This document shows, one piece after another, positions 5,443 through 12,596 of a stretch of 16,614 bases of DNA; within the stretch, counting starts at the first letter, position 1, and every line of letters begins with the position of its first letter. The DNA lies in NCBI GenBank assembly GCA_002293855.1, contig DBEB01000049.1, positions 1 through 16,614 on the forward strand, written 5' to 3'. A program made the position numbers and the translations under genes. The notes below the pieces were generated by a model. The model was not told the DNA's origin, ran no database searches, and worked only from the letters and a program-made list of their open reading frames with translations. Source of the stretch: Candidatus Falkowbacteria bacterium UBA917 (lineage in GTDB: Bacteria; Patescibacteriota; Patescibacteriia; Patescibacteriales; Patescibacteriaceae).

Positions 5443-6681
5443 TTAAGCATTCAAGCCCGCCACATAACCACTCGTCCAGCACAGCTGGAGCGAAAAACCA
5501 CCCGACGGTCGCTCGACATGCAGTAGGTCGCCGGTGATGTAGAGATTATGATATTTCTTGGACCGCATTGTCTTCATATCAATCTCGCTGATATCCACTC
5601 CTCCATCAGCGATCACCGCTCGATCATAACCCATCAGCCCCTGCACAGTACAAGGCAAAGCTTTGAGCAGATGAATAATCGCTTTGCGCTCTTCCTTGGT
5701 CACGCTATGCACTCGACGCTCCACTAACCCAGCATCAAGCATAGCTAGTATGGTTGGCGTCATCCCCTCTGGCAGTATCAGCTTAGCAATATTTCGGAGA
5801 CTCTTGTTTTTATTCTCCTCAAACAATCTCAAAATCTCTTGCTCGAGCTCCGAGAAATCCTGCTCAGGATAGAGATCGATCTTGGCTATCACTTTGCCTT
5901 CGTGCAGTAGCTCACTGATCTTTTTAGCACTATTGAGAATCAGTGGCCCAGACAGACCGAAGTGTGTAAAGAGTAGCCGACCAGTTTTGGCGAAAGCCCT
6001 TTTACCATTGACCCAAAAGCTAATCTTCATATTAGCGAGACTCGTCCCCGACAGCTTCTTGACCCATTCTTCTTTAACCGAGATCGGCACGATACTCGGC
6101 GTCGGCTCAGCCAGTCTATGCCCCAAGTCTCTCAGCCACTTAAAACCATCACCAGTTGAACCAGTTTCCTGATGCGATAGCCCACCAGTAGCTAGTATGA
6201 CCGACTCGGCATTATAATTTTTGTCACCCACCAGCACGCCAATAATTTTGCCATCTCGCACCACCACTCTTTGCACCGGACTATCAGATAGCACCGTCAC
6301 ACCAGACTGCAAACAATACTCCTCCATCACTCGCTCCACTTCGGGCGCTGACTGGCACTCGGGGAACACCCTATTCTCAGCTTCAATCTTCAGCGCCAAA
6401 CCTCGCTTGGTAAAAAATTCAAAAGTATCAGCCACACCAAAGACGTCAAAGGGCGAATACAAAAACTTCTCCGCTCGACCATATTTTTTTAAGAGCGCTG
6501 ACAAGTGCGGTTCACTATTAGTAATATTACAGCGCCCTCCGCCAGTGATACGGAGCTTCTCACCTAGTCGCCGATTTTTTTCAACGAGCAAAACCCGCCG
6601 ACCACGACTAGCCGCTGTTCCGGCCGCCATCATGCCAGCCGGCCCCGCTCCTACCACTATGACGTCATAGTCATTGGTCAT
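5443..6681 (-). CDS. HI0933/YhiN (BaiN-like) family flavoprotein
   Basis: The 412-residue protein starts with an FAD-binding Rossmann motif (DVIVVGAGPAGMMAAG). It continues with the family signature GGGRCNITNS (48-57), the internal RLLFTHFGLSGPLIL and a C-terminal FAD-contacting segment (GGVDISEIDMKTM, later LYITGDLLHVERPSGGFSLQ). This matches the HI0933/YhiN family of NAD(P)/FAD-dependent oxidoreductases, which includes the bile-acid enzyme BaiN; for most members the substrate is unknown. Length is normal and all FAD motifs are intact. The start lies 6 nt after the stop of the DUF1761 gene, so the two are probably co-transcribed. Base composition here is more GC-rich than in the neighbouring 7130-10018 region. 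I see no clear terminator between its stop and the tRNA-Asp promoter. Confidence 0.9.
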   Translation of the reverse strand: MTNDYDVIVVGAGPAGMMAAGTAASRGRRVLLVEKNRRLGEKLRITGGGRCNITNSEPHLSALLKKYGRAEKFLYSPFDVFGVADTFEFFTKRGLALKIEAENRVFPECQSAPEVERVMEEYCLQSGVTVLSDSPVQRVVVRDGKIIGVLVGDKNYNAESVILATGGLSHQETGSTGDGFKWLRDLGHRLAEPTPSIVPISVKEEWVKKLSGTSLANMKISFWVNGKRAFAKTGRLLFTHFGLSGPLILNSAKKISELLHEGKVIAKIDLYPEQDFSELEQEILRLFEENKNKSLRNIAKLILPEGMTPTILAMLDAGLVERRVHSVTKEERKAIIHLLKALPCTVQGLMGYDRAVIADGGVDISEIDMKTMRSKKYHNLYITGDLLHVERPSGGFSLQLCWTSGYVAGLNA

Positions 6682-6687
6682 AATTTG

Positions 6688-7107
6688 TTAATTAATAAAA
6701 TACAGACAAGCCGCCAAAATCTCTAGACAACCCAAGGCCGCCATAGCAGCCACAGCAATCTTCTTCACCACCCACTTCGGCTCAGTCCCACCAAAGATCA
6801 CCGCACTCACCTGAGTCGGCACTACCAAACCAATCCAAGCTAGCATCGCTAGACCAAAGAGATTCCACTCAGCTGGTAAGCCCGAGCTAATAATCGCAAA
6901 CACCAAACTAGTCATCAGTGTTACCACTAGTTGAGTAACATATAGTGGCGCCATCTTCTTCATCATGGCCTGTTGCACTTCTTTAGATAATTTATCAAAG
7001 CCATGCATCCGACCCCAGAGCTGACCAAAGATCGGCCCATACCAGATCGCCCCAAAGATAAATTGTAAAATAGTTGCGATGATTATTGCCCAGTAATTTA
7101 ACTCCAT
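6688..7107 (-). CDS. DUF1761-family four-helix membrane protein
   Basis: This 139-residue protein has four hydrophobic segments (about 5-25, 52-75, 80-105 and 117-138). The N-terminal pattern MELNYWAIIIATILQFIFGA, followed at once by IWYGPIFGQLWGR, is the DUF1761 hallmark: a first helix, then W-Y-x-P and a W-R/K. The function of the family is unknown. The start is well fixed by this pattern. Upstream of the ATG the sequence is nearly pure A/T. A TATAAT touches the start codon directly, too close to serve this start, so the promoter could not be placed with confidence. It is followed 6 nt later by the YhiN-type flavoprotein gene. Confidence 0.8.
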   Translation of the reverse strand: MELNYWAIIIATILQFIFGAIWYGPIFGQLWGRMHGFDKLSKEVQQAMMKKMAPLYVTQLVVTLMTSLVFAIISSGLPAEWNLFGLAMLAWIGLVVPTQVSAVIFGGTEPKWVVKKIAVAAMAALGCLEILAACLYFIN

Positions 7108-7129
7108 ATTATAAAATTTAATTAATAAT

Positions 7130-7444
7130 TTATTTTAACTTCTTTCTACTTTTTTGTGTAGGCAAATAATTTTCGTTAGTCACCACACCATTGATCTTAT
7201 CAACATCTTAGAAGCTGGCATTTTCAGTTGGTTACATTTTGTAACCACCTCAGAACCCTCATTTTTAAGTCTATTTTTAAGAACTTTCCAATAATTCCTA
7301 GCATCCTTACTTTGACTCAAAATAGCTATAATATCCACAACAGAAAAAAAACCATTTTTCAAAAATCTCATCCCAAACTCTACGAACCTCTTTTTCTTCA
7401 AAAACCGCAGGTAAAATATTTTTTTGTGATGATGATTTTTTCAT
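7130..7444 (-). pseudogene. Decayed DinD-like / Bro-N domain gene: frameshift plus internal deletion
   Basis: From ATG at 7444 one frame gives MKKSSSQKNILPAVFEEKEV and then RRVWDEIFEKW, the typical opening of Bro-N/DinD-like (DNA-damage-inducible protein D) proteins. At a run of eight T on the minus strand (7344-7351) the homology moves to another frame: FFSVVDIIAILSQSKDARNY, then WKVLKNRL, SEVVTKCNQLKMPAS, a normal continuation. Removing one T would join them. That frame ends at TGA 7182-7180. The first frame reopens at 7201 with DKINGVVTNENYLPTQ and ends at TAA 7132-7130; this resembles the VV..ENYLP tail I associate with the same family. The middle of the protein (well over 100 residues) is missing, and TAAGAT occurs twice near the join. 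Gene remnant is therefore the best call. It explains most of the otherwise geneless 7108-7535. Confidence 0.75.
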
Positions 7445-7535
7445 ATATCTCAGATAAGATTGATAATAATTTTTAAAAATCTCTAGCTAGCAATTTCTCA
7501 CTTTTAATCAAAAAATCCAAAAACTTTTTCCAAAT

Positions 7536-9668
7536 CTAATATAAAACTCTAACCACCACCCCCTGAACTTTAATCTCATCACCATCAAAAAACTTAATTT
7601 CAGAATGAGACTTATTATTAGAACAAGGCCTCAAAACCACACAATCCTTTTCTTTGTAGTACTTTTTTATAGTAGCGTCATCACCAATCAACACGACAGC
7701 ATTATCGCCATTTGCTGGCTGATAATTCTTCCTACACAAAACCAAATCTCCGTCATTAATCCCTGCCTTATTCATCGAATCACCAGAAACTTTCAAAACA
7801 AAATATTTAGCACCAGTTACCAAATAATCCTTTCTAACCATAACCGTATCCTGTGGTATAGAATCAGCGTACAGAGGCTCACCACAACCCACCGACTCAA
7901 AAACAGGCAAACTAATCATTGCTCTAGCCTTAGTATACTTTAAAATATTATAAATCCGCGACTTCCTGGGCTGCTCACTCACTTTAATATGCTTTCTGAA
8001 ATATTCTCTTAGCGACGGATCACACACATAAACGTAAGTGCCTTTGATAGCTCTTGAAAGTATAGTTTTGTATATATTTATAATATAAGCCTTCAATTCC
8101 TCGGGATTATCAATGCCATTTCTACCATTTATATCAAAATAATTCTCACTTTTAATTATTATCTTATCAGTCGCCTTGTCATAAGAAATCTCATGACCAA
8201 AAATTATTCCAGCGTAATTAAGATCATAACCTTGAGTAGTATGAATACAACCAACTTCATTAACAGCATTTTCAGAATTAATAAAATCATCACTAACGCT
8301 ATTCCATCTCAGCTTCACATTGCTTATTTCTATATCATGAACACATTTATCATCTCTAGAAATCCATTTCCAAGCATATCCTGCTATCAGCCTAGACAAA
8401 CCAAACTCTCGATCTCTGGATTTTATTTTTTCCACCATCGCCTGCAGTGAATCAAATAAAACAAACTCATAATCAGCCGACGCAAAAACAGCCTCAGCTC
8501 CACCAAAACCACAATTCAACAGACTATCAATATAAGAAATATAATCATTACCACCCATTACTCTCATCTGAGACTTTAAAGTTTTAATCAAGCTATTACT
8601 CTTGTTTTTCAGTAAATCAAAATCTTTTTTACTTACATCAGACGGCTTAATTGACTGACCTTCGTCATAGAAAAATATTTTCTTAACACTTTGCTTTACA
8701 ACCCAGTCAAGCTCATTGCCTGTATTTTTATCCAAACCTAGTTTTATATTAGTCTTATCAAAAGCACCAAAATAAGCCCCAAGATTTTGACGCTTTCTCA
8801 GCCGATGAGATTCATCAACTACCAATATATCAAATTTTTGCTTAGCCACTTCAGCTGGACCAATAACCATTCCTGCATTTAAACCTTTTATGTGTCTAAA
8901 AACTTTTTTCAGAGTATTACGAAAACTAGACATTGGAATCACTAAAGCCATAGACGGTTTAGGGTAGACAACTCTCAGCTTAGTGACTAGTTTTACAAAT
9001 TCTTTTTCATCATCAGCAAAATCTGCAAAATCAAAGTCGATATCTTCAGTGCTTAACAATTTAAACAAAAATATCGCCAAAATTGTCTTACCAGTACCAG
9101 CCCCTCCCTCAACAATAACATTGGCAACATTTTTATTTAGTAGGCTTTTCATTATCTCCATCAGACCCTCTCTTTGTTCAGATGACAGCGACTTATATGG
9201 CGAGTATTTAAAGAGATCAGAATTATTAACAGCACTAATATCATTCTTAACAAGACCCTCATCTTTCAAACCACCCCAAATCGCCTCAAAGATTGGCCAA
9301 TAGACTTCATTTTTCTGATAGTAGTTATGGTTTGCTATACCAATATTACCATTTAACAATTTATACTTGCCATCACCAGCTAAATATTTAATTAAATTAG
9401 CTTCAATATCAAGCGTCGCTGACTTATTGAACTTATCACTAGTCATCAATCTAACTGAAGTCAGCTTACTTTTTGTATTATTACTCAAATGAGCAGACAT
9501 TCTAGAAACAGCATCAGCCGTCTCTCCCACATAAGCCTCTAAGACATTTTCATCACTTAAAATATAAACTAGCGGCCACAAGCCTTTAACATAATGATCA
9601 TTATTAATTTCAGACAAAAGCTTATCGTTAAAACTATATTTTTTTATATCAACAATGCTTTTTGTCAT
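7536..9668 (-). CDS. GIY-YIG nuclease / DUF2075 helicase-ATPase / S24 (LexA-UmuD-type) peptidase fusion
   Basis: This 710-residue protein has three parts. Residues about 30-115 match a GIY-YIG nuclease: VYIL (34-37), YVG (46-48), R56, H60 and a helix with E89 in the place of the metal-binding Glu. Residues about 155-555 match DUF2075, a superfamily-1-like helicase/ATPase: Walker A GGAGTGKT (188-195), Walker B DILVVDESH (280-288), SQMR (366-369), HTTQGYDLNYAGIIFG (476-491) and LSRAIKGTYVYVCD (537-550) with a likely arginine finger. Residues about 585-710 match peptidase S24: S631 in VSGDSM, K668 in ATIKKYY, and a candidate self-cleavage bond C595-G596 in SVGCGEP, like the Cys-Gly site of UmuD. 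No helix-turn-helix is seen. The start lies 2 nt after the MazG-like gene, so they form one unit. The DNA is markedly AT-rich against its flanks, suggesting acquisition. A damage- or phage-triggered effector is my inference. Confidence 0.88.
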   Translation of the reverse strand: MTKSIVDIKKYSFNDKLLSEINNDHYVKGLWPLVYILSDENVLEAYVGETADAVSRMSAHLSNNTKSKLTSVRLMTSDKFNKSATLDIEANLIKYLAGDGKYKLLNGNIGIANHNYYQKNEVYWPIFEAIWGGLKDEGLVKNDISAVNNSDLFKYSPYKSLSSEQREGLMEIMKSLLNKNVANVIVEGGAGTGKTILAIFLFKLLSTEDIDFDFADFADDEKEFVKLVTKLRVVYPKPSMALVIPMSSFRNTLKKVFRHIKGLNAGMVIGPAEVAKQKFDILVVDESHRLRKRQNLGAYFGAFDKTNIKLGLDKNTGNELDWVVKQSVKKIFFYDEGQSIKPSDVSKKDFDLLKNKSNSLIKTLKSQMRVMGGNDYISYIDSLLNCGFGGAEAVFASADYEFVLFDSLQAMVEKIKSRDREFGLSRLIAGYAWKWISRDDKCVHDIEISNVKLRWNSVSDDFINSENAVNEVGCIHTTQGYDLNYAGIIFGHEISYDKATDKIIIKSENYFDINGRNGIDNPEELKAYIINIYKTILSRAIKGTYVYVCDPSLREYFRKHIKVSEQPRKSRIYNILKYTKARAMISLPVFESVGCGEPLYADSIPQDTVMVRKDYLVTGAKYFVLKVSGDSMNKAGINDGDLVLCRKNYQPANGDNAVVLIGDDATIKKYYKEKDCVVLRPCSNNKSHSEIKFFDGDEIKVQGVVVRVLY

Positions 9669-9670
9669 AG

Positions 9671-10018
9671 TTATAAACTATTATACTTGATGTGATTACC
9701 TTTAGCTTTTTCTACCGGATATTTCTGTTCATTAATTTTCATTTTTTCTTCCAAAGCCTGAGAAATATCAATTTCAAGATCATGGCTCATAAGCAAAACC
9801 CAATAAAGCACGTCGGCCAATTCCTCACCAACCTTTTGTTTATTATTTTTTAAATATTCATCAATCTCACTCTTATCTTTCCATTGAAAATGTTCCATTA
9901 CCTCAGCAGCCTCTAAGACAAGAGACAAAGCCACATCTTTTGGATTATGAAACTGCTTCCAGTCACGAGCGTCACGAAAATTAATTATATTTTTTATAAA
10001 GTTTTCCAAATTTTTCAT
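9671..10018 (-). CDS. MazG-like nucleotide pyrophosphohydrolase (dCTPase/RS21-C6 type)
   Basis: This 115-residue all-helical protein has the MazG-superfamily metal motif: E36xxE39 (LEAAEVMEHFQW) followed by E66xxD69 (GEELADVLYWVLL), with K92 and N96 in the third helix and a PVEKAKG tail. The opening RDARDWKQFHNPKDVALSL is typical of the single-domain dCTPase-like branch, whose members hydrolyse (d)NTPs to the monophosphate and pyrophosphate. Preferred nucleotide is unknown. Length and start are normal for the branch. The ATG lies 2 nt beyond the 3' end of tRNA-Ser and no ribosome binding site can exist on a processed transcript, so the mRNA would be leaderless. It is followed 2 nt after its stop by the nuclease-helicase-peptidase gene; the pair is probably one functional unit, with the enzyme altering nucleotide pools or removing damaged nucleotides. 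Confidence 0.88.
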   Translation of the reverse strand: MKNLENFIKNIINFRDARDWKQFHNPKDVALSLVLEAAEVMEHFQWKDKSEIDEYLKNNKQKVGEELADVLYWVLLMSHDLEIDISQALEEKMKINEQKYPVEKAKGNHIKYNSL

Positions 10019-10020
10019 AG

Positions 10021-10107
10021 CGGAGAGTCAGGGATTCGAACCCTGGGTACTCTTTCGAGCACAACACTTTTCGAGAGTGTCCTATTCAACCACTCTAGCA
10101 ACTCTCC
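10021..10107 (-). tRNA. tRNA-Ser (anticodon CGA)
   Basis: The minus strand gives an 87-nt class II tRNA. The acceptor stem GGAGAGT pairs with ACTCTCC, the anticodon stem ACACT/AGTGT holds the loop CTCGAAA (anticodon CGA, UCG codons), the long variable arm is GTGCTCGAAAGAGTAC, and the T arm has GGTTCGAATCC. The discriminator is G, as expected for serine. CCA is not encoded; the next bases are CT and then the ATG of the MazG-like gene. It lies 33 nt behind the pseudouridine synthase gene with no recognisable terminator between, and no strong promoter of its own, so it may be cut from a long protein-coding transcript. Confidence 0.96.
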
Positions 10108-10140
10108 AATTTTACCAGAAAGATGGTCTCCGGCAAAATA

Positions 10141-10878
10141 TTATCGTGGCTCCTTGGCATTGATCTTGACCTTGAGCTTATTGAGCTCATAGTCCGATAA
10201 CTCCTCCCATTTACCTTCTGGCAAATCCCCGAGCATCACCCCCGCAATCTCTGTCCGAAAGAGATCCACCACGTGGTAATGTAAGCCTTGAAACATTCTC
10301 CTCACCTGACGCTTCCGACCTGTTGTTAGCACTAGGGTGAATACTCCATTGAGATACTCCGCCGCCTTGGCCCAGCCGAGGCCCTCACCCTCACCGAGAT
10401 CCACGCCTTTTTTGAGAGTCCTGACCGTCTGATCAATCGTCGCTTTTTTAAGCAATCTGTCATCAGGCGCGACTCGCACCAGATACTTCTTCTCACTGCC
10501 AAACTTGGCGTGAGTGAGCTTGGCCGTCATCTCGCCGTCATTGGTTAGGATAACCAAGCCCCGACTATCTTTATCCAGTCGACCAATGGCAAAGAGGCGC
10601 TCTGGCATATCGACTAAGCTATAAATATTTTTCTCACCCTTAAAGTAGCGATTAGTACAAGTGTAACCCATCGGCTTATTGAGCTTAATATAAACCTTGC
10701 GAGTTGATCGTTGGATACGTTTACCGTCCACCACAATCTCATCATTCTCATCAGCTCGCTCACCGAGCTTGGCTGTGTAGCCGTTGAGCTTCACTAGACC
10801 TTCACGGATCAAAGCCTCTGCTCCCCGCCTCGACGCTATACCACTAGCGGCGATTATTTTTTGTAATACTTCTTTCAT
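10141..10878 (-). CDS. RsuA/RluB/RluF-family rRNA pseudouridine synthase
   Basis: The 245-residue protein has an N-terminal S4 RNA-binding domain (about 1-50, ASGIASRRGAEALIREGLV) and a pseudouridine synthase domain with the catalytic Asp in GRLDKDSRGLVILTNDG (D102) and the TGRKRQVRRMF motif near residue 190. It isomerises a uridine in ribosomal RNA. Details such as NKPMGYTC and LDKDSRGL look closer to RluF/RluB than to RsuA, but the target base cannot be settled. Its start lies 35 nt inside the end of the O-antigen-ligase-like gene, in a different frame; this overlap suggests coupled expression. The gene is GC-rich (about half G/C by eye) in contrast with the AT-rich genes beyond tRNA-Ser. 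Confidence 0.9.
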   Translation of the reverse strand: MKEVLQKIIAASGIASRRGAEALIREGLVKLNGYTAKLGERADENDEIVVDGKRIQRSTRKVYIKLNKPMGYTCTNRYFKGEKNIYSLVDMPERLFAIGRLDKDSRGLVILTNDGEMTAKLTHAKFGSEKKYLVRVAPDDRLLKKATIDQTVRTLKKGVDLGEGEGLGWAKAAEYLNGVFTLVLTTGRKRQVRRMFQGLHYHVVDLFRTEIAGVMLGDLPEGKWEELSDYELNKLKVKINAKEPR

Positions 10879-12250
10879 AATTAAGTTTTAAGCTAGCTAG
10901 CATTGCGATGATTAACCACCACAAGACTGCTAAATCATTTTTAAAATAGGGCACGTCCACTAGACCATGGATCACCGTAGCTAGCATGGCAAGCGCCAGA
11001 GCCAAAACCATCATATCCTGCCTCTTTCTATATATCAAGCTGGCATAATACCAGAATTTTATCAATAACCAGCCAAAAATCAGCACTCCGAGCAGTCCCA
11101 GTTCCACCCAGAAATTGAGCACGATATTGTGTGGATACTGGTAGATATCGACCGGCTGCCAATGCGTCGCCCGATACTCAGCACTAGACTTCAGCCGAGC
11201 CTGAAAGTCCTCATCCTGATCAAAGTCAAAGAAAATCCCCTCCTGATGAAATGGTTTCACCGCCACCGGATACCCTGACAAACCCACCCCTAGAAAGACT
11301 TTTTGCCAATTTACCGAGAGCAGTTTACGCGTTTCTCGCCATTGTTGTTTACGAATCTCCCCAGCCAGATCTTGAAGTTGTACTTTTTCCGCTACTTTAG
11401 ACCGCATCTCTGGCACACCCATCACTGCCATCATCAAGATCACTAAGCCAACACCAGCCACTATCCTACTCTTTTTACTAGCAATCAGCGCCCAGATAAG
11501 CAATGCTAGGGCCACGGCCACCATCGCCCCCTCACTCCGAGCCCAGTAAATACTACCCATACTCAGCACTATCACCGCAGCCACAGCCACTAACTCCCAG
11601 ACCCTTTCTCGAGCAAATTTCCAGATTGAGAGCCCATAACCAATCAAAATCACGATTATTGGGGCGAGATACAGGCCCACTGCATTAGCATAAGGAAATA
11701 CCGATGTGGCTCGTGGCGGATTTTGGTGTGACCAGATTGGATTAAGCCAAGTCATATCGACCAAGCCCTGATACCAAGCCACCGCTGACACTAGAGCAGC
11801 CGAACAAGTCATTGCCCTCATCACCCTTGGCAAATTCTCCTTAGGGCCCAAGATATTGATATAGAGTAGATAAAAGACTATCGCATCAAAGAAATAGGCC
11901 TTAAAGATCCCCAGCGCCGCCTGACTGTCGCGAGCCACCCAAGTCGCCAGCCAAGCCAGCGCCAAAATCACTACCATTTCCCAGTCAAAGGGATAGCGAG
12001 CAAGACCCCTTCCTTGCCATCTAGATTTTATTCCCGAGCTAAGATTAGCATAATTTTTACATAGCCAGACAGCCAAAGTCAGCCAAATCATCAATTCCAA
12101 AATCGTGCTCGGCAGGCCAAAAAGCTTAAACCTTAGCAAATAACTCGGCAAAGACGCAATTATCGTGAGCATCGCCCAGTCCAGACGCCGAAAAGCCAAG
12201 TAAGCAAAGCCAGCACCAAAAATAGCTACTACTAACAAATTAATCATCAT
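10844..12250 (-). CDS. O-antigen ligase / polymerase (Wzy-WaaL-like) membrane protein
   Basis: The 468-residue protein has about ten to twelve hydrophobic segments and one large external loop (about 280-372) between the later membrane helices, the usual layout of O-antigen ligase family proteins. Motifs fit: RATSVFPYANAVGLYLAP (180-197), a SEGAMVAV helix, FLGVGLSGYP (319-328) and the loop-ending YPHNIVLNFWVELGLLG (372-388), with H374 as the likely key residue. Family members join or polymerise lipid-linked glycans outside the cytoplasmic membrane. If the host lacks lipopolysaccharide, the product may be a surface polysaccharide or glycoprotein glycan instead. No other glycan gene is in the window. 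Two ATG codons are adjacent (12250 and 12247). A TATAAT lies 6 nt before the first, which favours a leaderless start there. Confidence 0.82.
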   Translation of the reverse strand: MMINLLVVAIFGAGFAYLAFRRLDWAMLTIIASLPSYLLRFKLFGLPSTILELMIWLTLAVWLCKNYANLSSGIKSRWQGRGLARYPFDWEMVVILALAWLATWVARDSQAALGIFKAYFFDAIVFYLLYINILGPKENLPRVMRAMTCSAALVSAVAWYQGLVDMTWLNPIWSHQNPPRATSVFPYANAVGLYLAPIIVILIGYGLSIWKFARERVWELVAVAAVIVLSMGSIYWARSEGAMVAVALALLIWALIASKKSRIVAGVGLVILMMAVMGVPEMRSKVAEKVQLQDLAGEIRKQQWRETRKLLSVNWQKVFLGVGLSGYPVAVKPFHQEGIFFDFDQDEDFQARLKSSAEYRATHWQPVDIYQYPHNIVLNFWVELGLLGVLIFGWLLIKFWYYASLIYRKRQDMMVLALALAMLATVIHGLVDVPYFKNDLAVLWWLIIAMLASLKLNYERSITKNNRR

Positions 12251-12256
12251 AGCTAT

Positions 12257-12285
12257 ATTATAGGCTAAAATTAGGAAAAAACCAG
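12257..12285 (-). promoter_or_regulatory. Leaderless-type promoter of the O-antigen-ligase-like gene
   Basis: A perfect -10 TATAAT (minus strand, 12262-12257) ends 6 nt before the ATG at 12250, the same spacing as in the DUF2892 operon. The matching -35 (CTGGTT, 17-bp spacer) is poor. The remaining 12263-12340 shows no further signal I can support. Confidence 0.5.
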
Positions 12286-12340
12286 CCCTCTAGCCGAGTT
12301 TCCGCCACCAAGCGTTTTTTGGCTTATCTTAGCCCTAACC

Positions 12341-12369
12341 TTGACTAAAAATATTATCTTATTTATAAT
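12341..12369 (+). promoter_or_regulatory. Strong promoter of the rpmF-nusB-rnc run
   Basis: The -35 is TTGACT (12341-12346), the spacer is 17 bp and the -10 is a perfect TATAAT (12364-12369). Start of transcription should be near 12376, giving a leader of roughly 27 nt before the rpmF ATG. No Shine-Dalgarno sequence is visible in that leader. Confidence 0.85.
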
Positions 12370-12402
12370 TAATCTGTTTTAAATTAACATTCTTACAATC
12401 CT

Positions 12403-12591
12403 ATGGTACAGATGAAAAAAAGGACCAGGGCTGATAAAGGTAAGCGCCGCTCTCACCACGCTCTAGTTGCCAAAACTATCAACAAGTGTCCTAAGTGCGC
12501 CAAGCCTGTCGCTCCTCACACTGCCTGCAGTTTCTGTGGAACTTACAAAACCAAATCTACCGTTACTACCAAAGCCAATAAAGCTAAGTAA
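12403..12591 (+). CDS. rpmF: Ribosomal protein bL32
   Basis: The 62-residue basic protein has the L32 pattern. The basic N-terminus KKRTRADKGKRRSHHALV corresponds to the usual PKRRTSKARKRKRRSHH region. A zinc-ribbon follows, with CPKC (residues 29-32) and CSFC (42-45) cysteine pairs, and then GTYK. It belongs to the large ribosomal subunit. The N-terminus reads MVQMKK rather than the common MAVPKRR; starting at 12403 gives the right overall length, while the internal ATG at 12412 would be short. The tail after GTYK (KSTVTTKANKAK) is a simple lysine/threonine extension. nusB follows 5 nt after the stop. Confidence 0.9.
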   Translation: MVQMKKRTRADKGKRRSHHALVAKTINKCPKCAKPVAPHTACSFCGTYKTKSTVTTKANKAK

Positions 12592-12596
12592 TAACT

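Noticed and set aside
6221..6670. 149-residue open frame on the plus strand
   Set aside because: It lies wholly antisense to the YhiN-type flavoprotein gene, has Ser/Thr/Pro-rich composition typical of antisense frames, and shows no recognisable domain.
7108..7116. TATAAT touching the ATG of the DUF1761 gene as its promoter
   Set aside because: Transcription would begin inside the gene, after the conserved start. The surrounding DNA is nearly all A/T, so a chance match is likely.
7344..7351. Programmed frameshifting at the T8 tract to make a functional DinD protein
   Set aside because: Even after correcting the frame, the product lacks the central part of the family and ends early, so a functional full-length protein cannot be made. 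Kept only as a minor alternative to gene decay.
7108..7535. Second copy of the tRNA-Ser 3' end as an attachment site marking the far end of an integrated island
   Set aside because: I looked for the acceptor/T-arm sequence (GGTTCGAATCC and ACTCTCC) in both orientations across this gap and also across 5196-5442 and found no duplicate. No integrase or transposase is in the window, so site-specific integration is not supported.
7605..7943. 112-residue open frame on the plus strand
   Set aside because: It is antisense to the S24 peptidase domain of the 710-residue protein, whose motifs fix the coding strand. No family match or start signal is visible.
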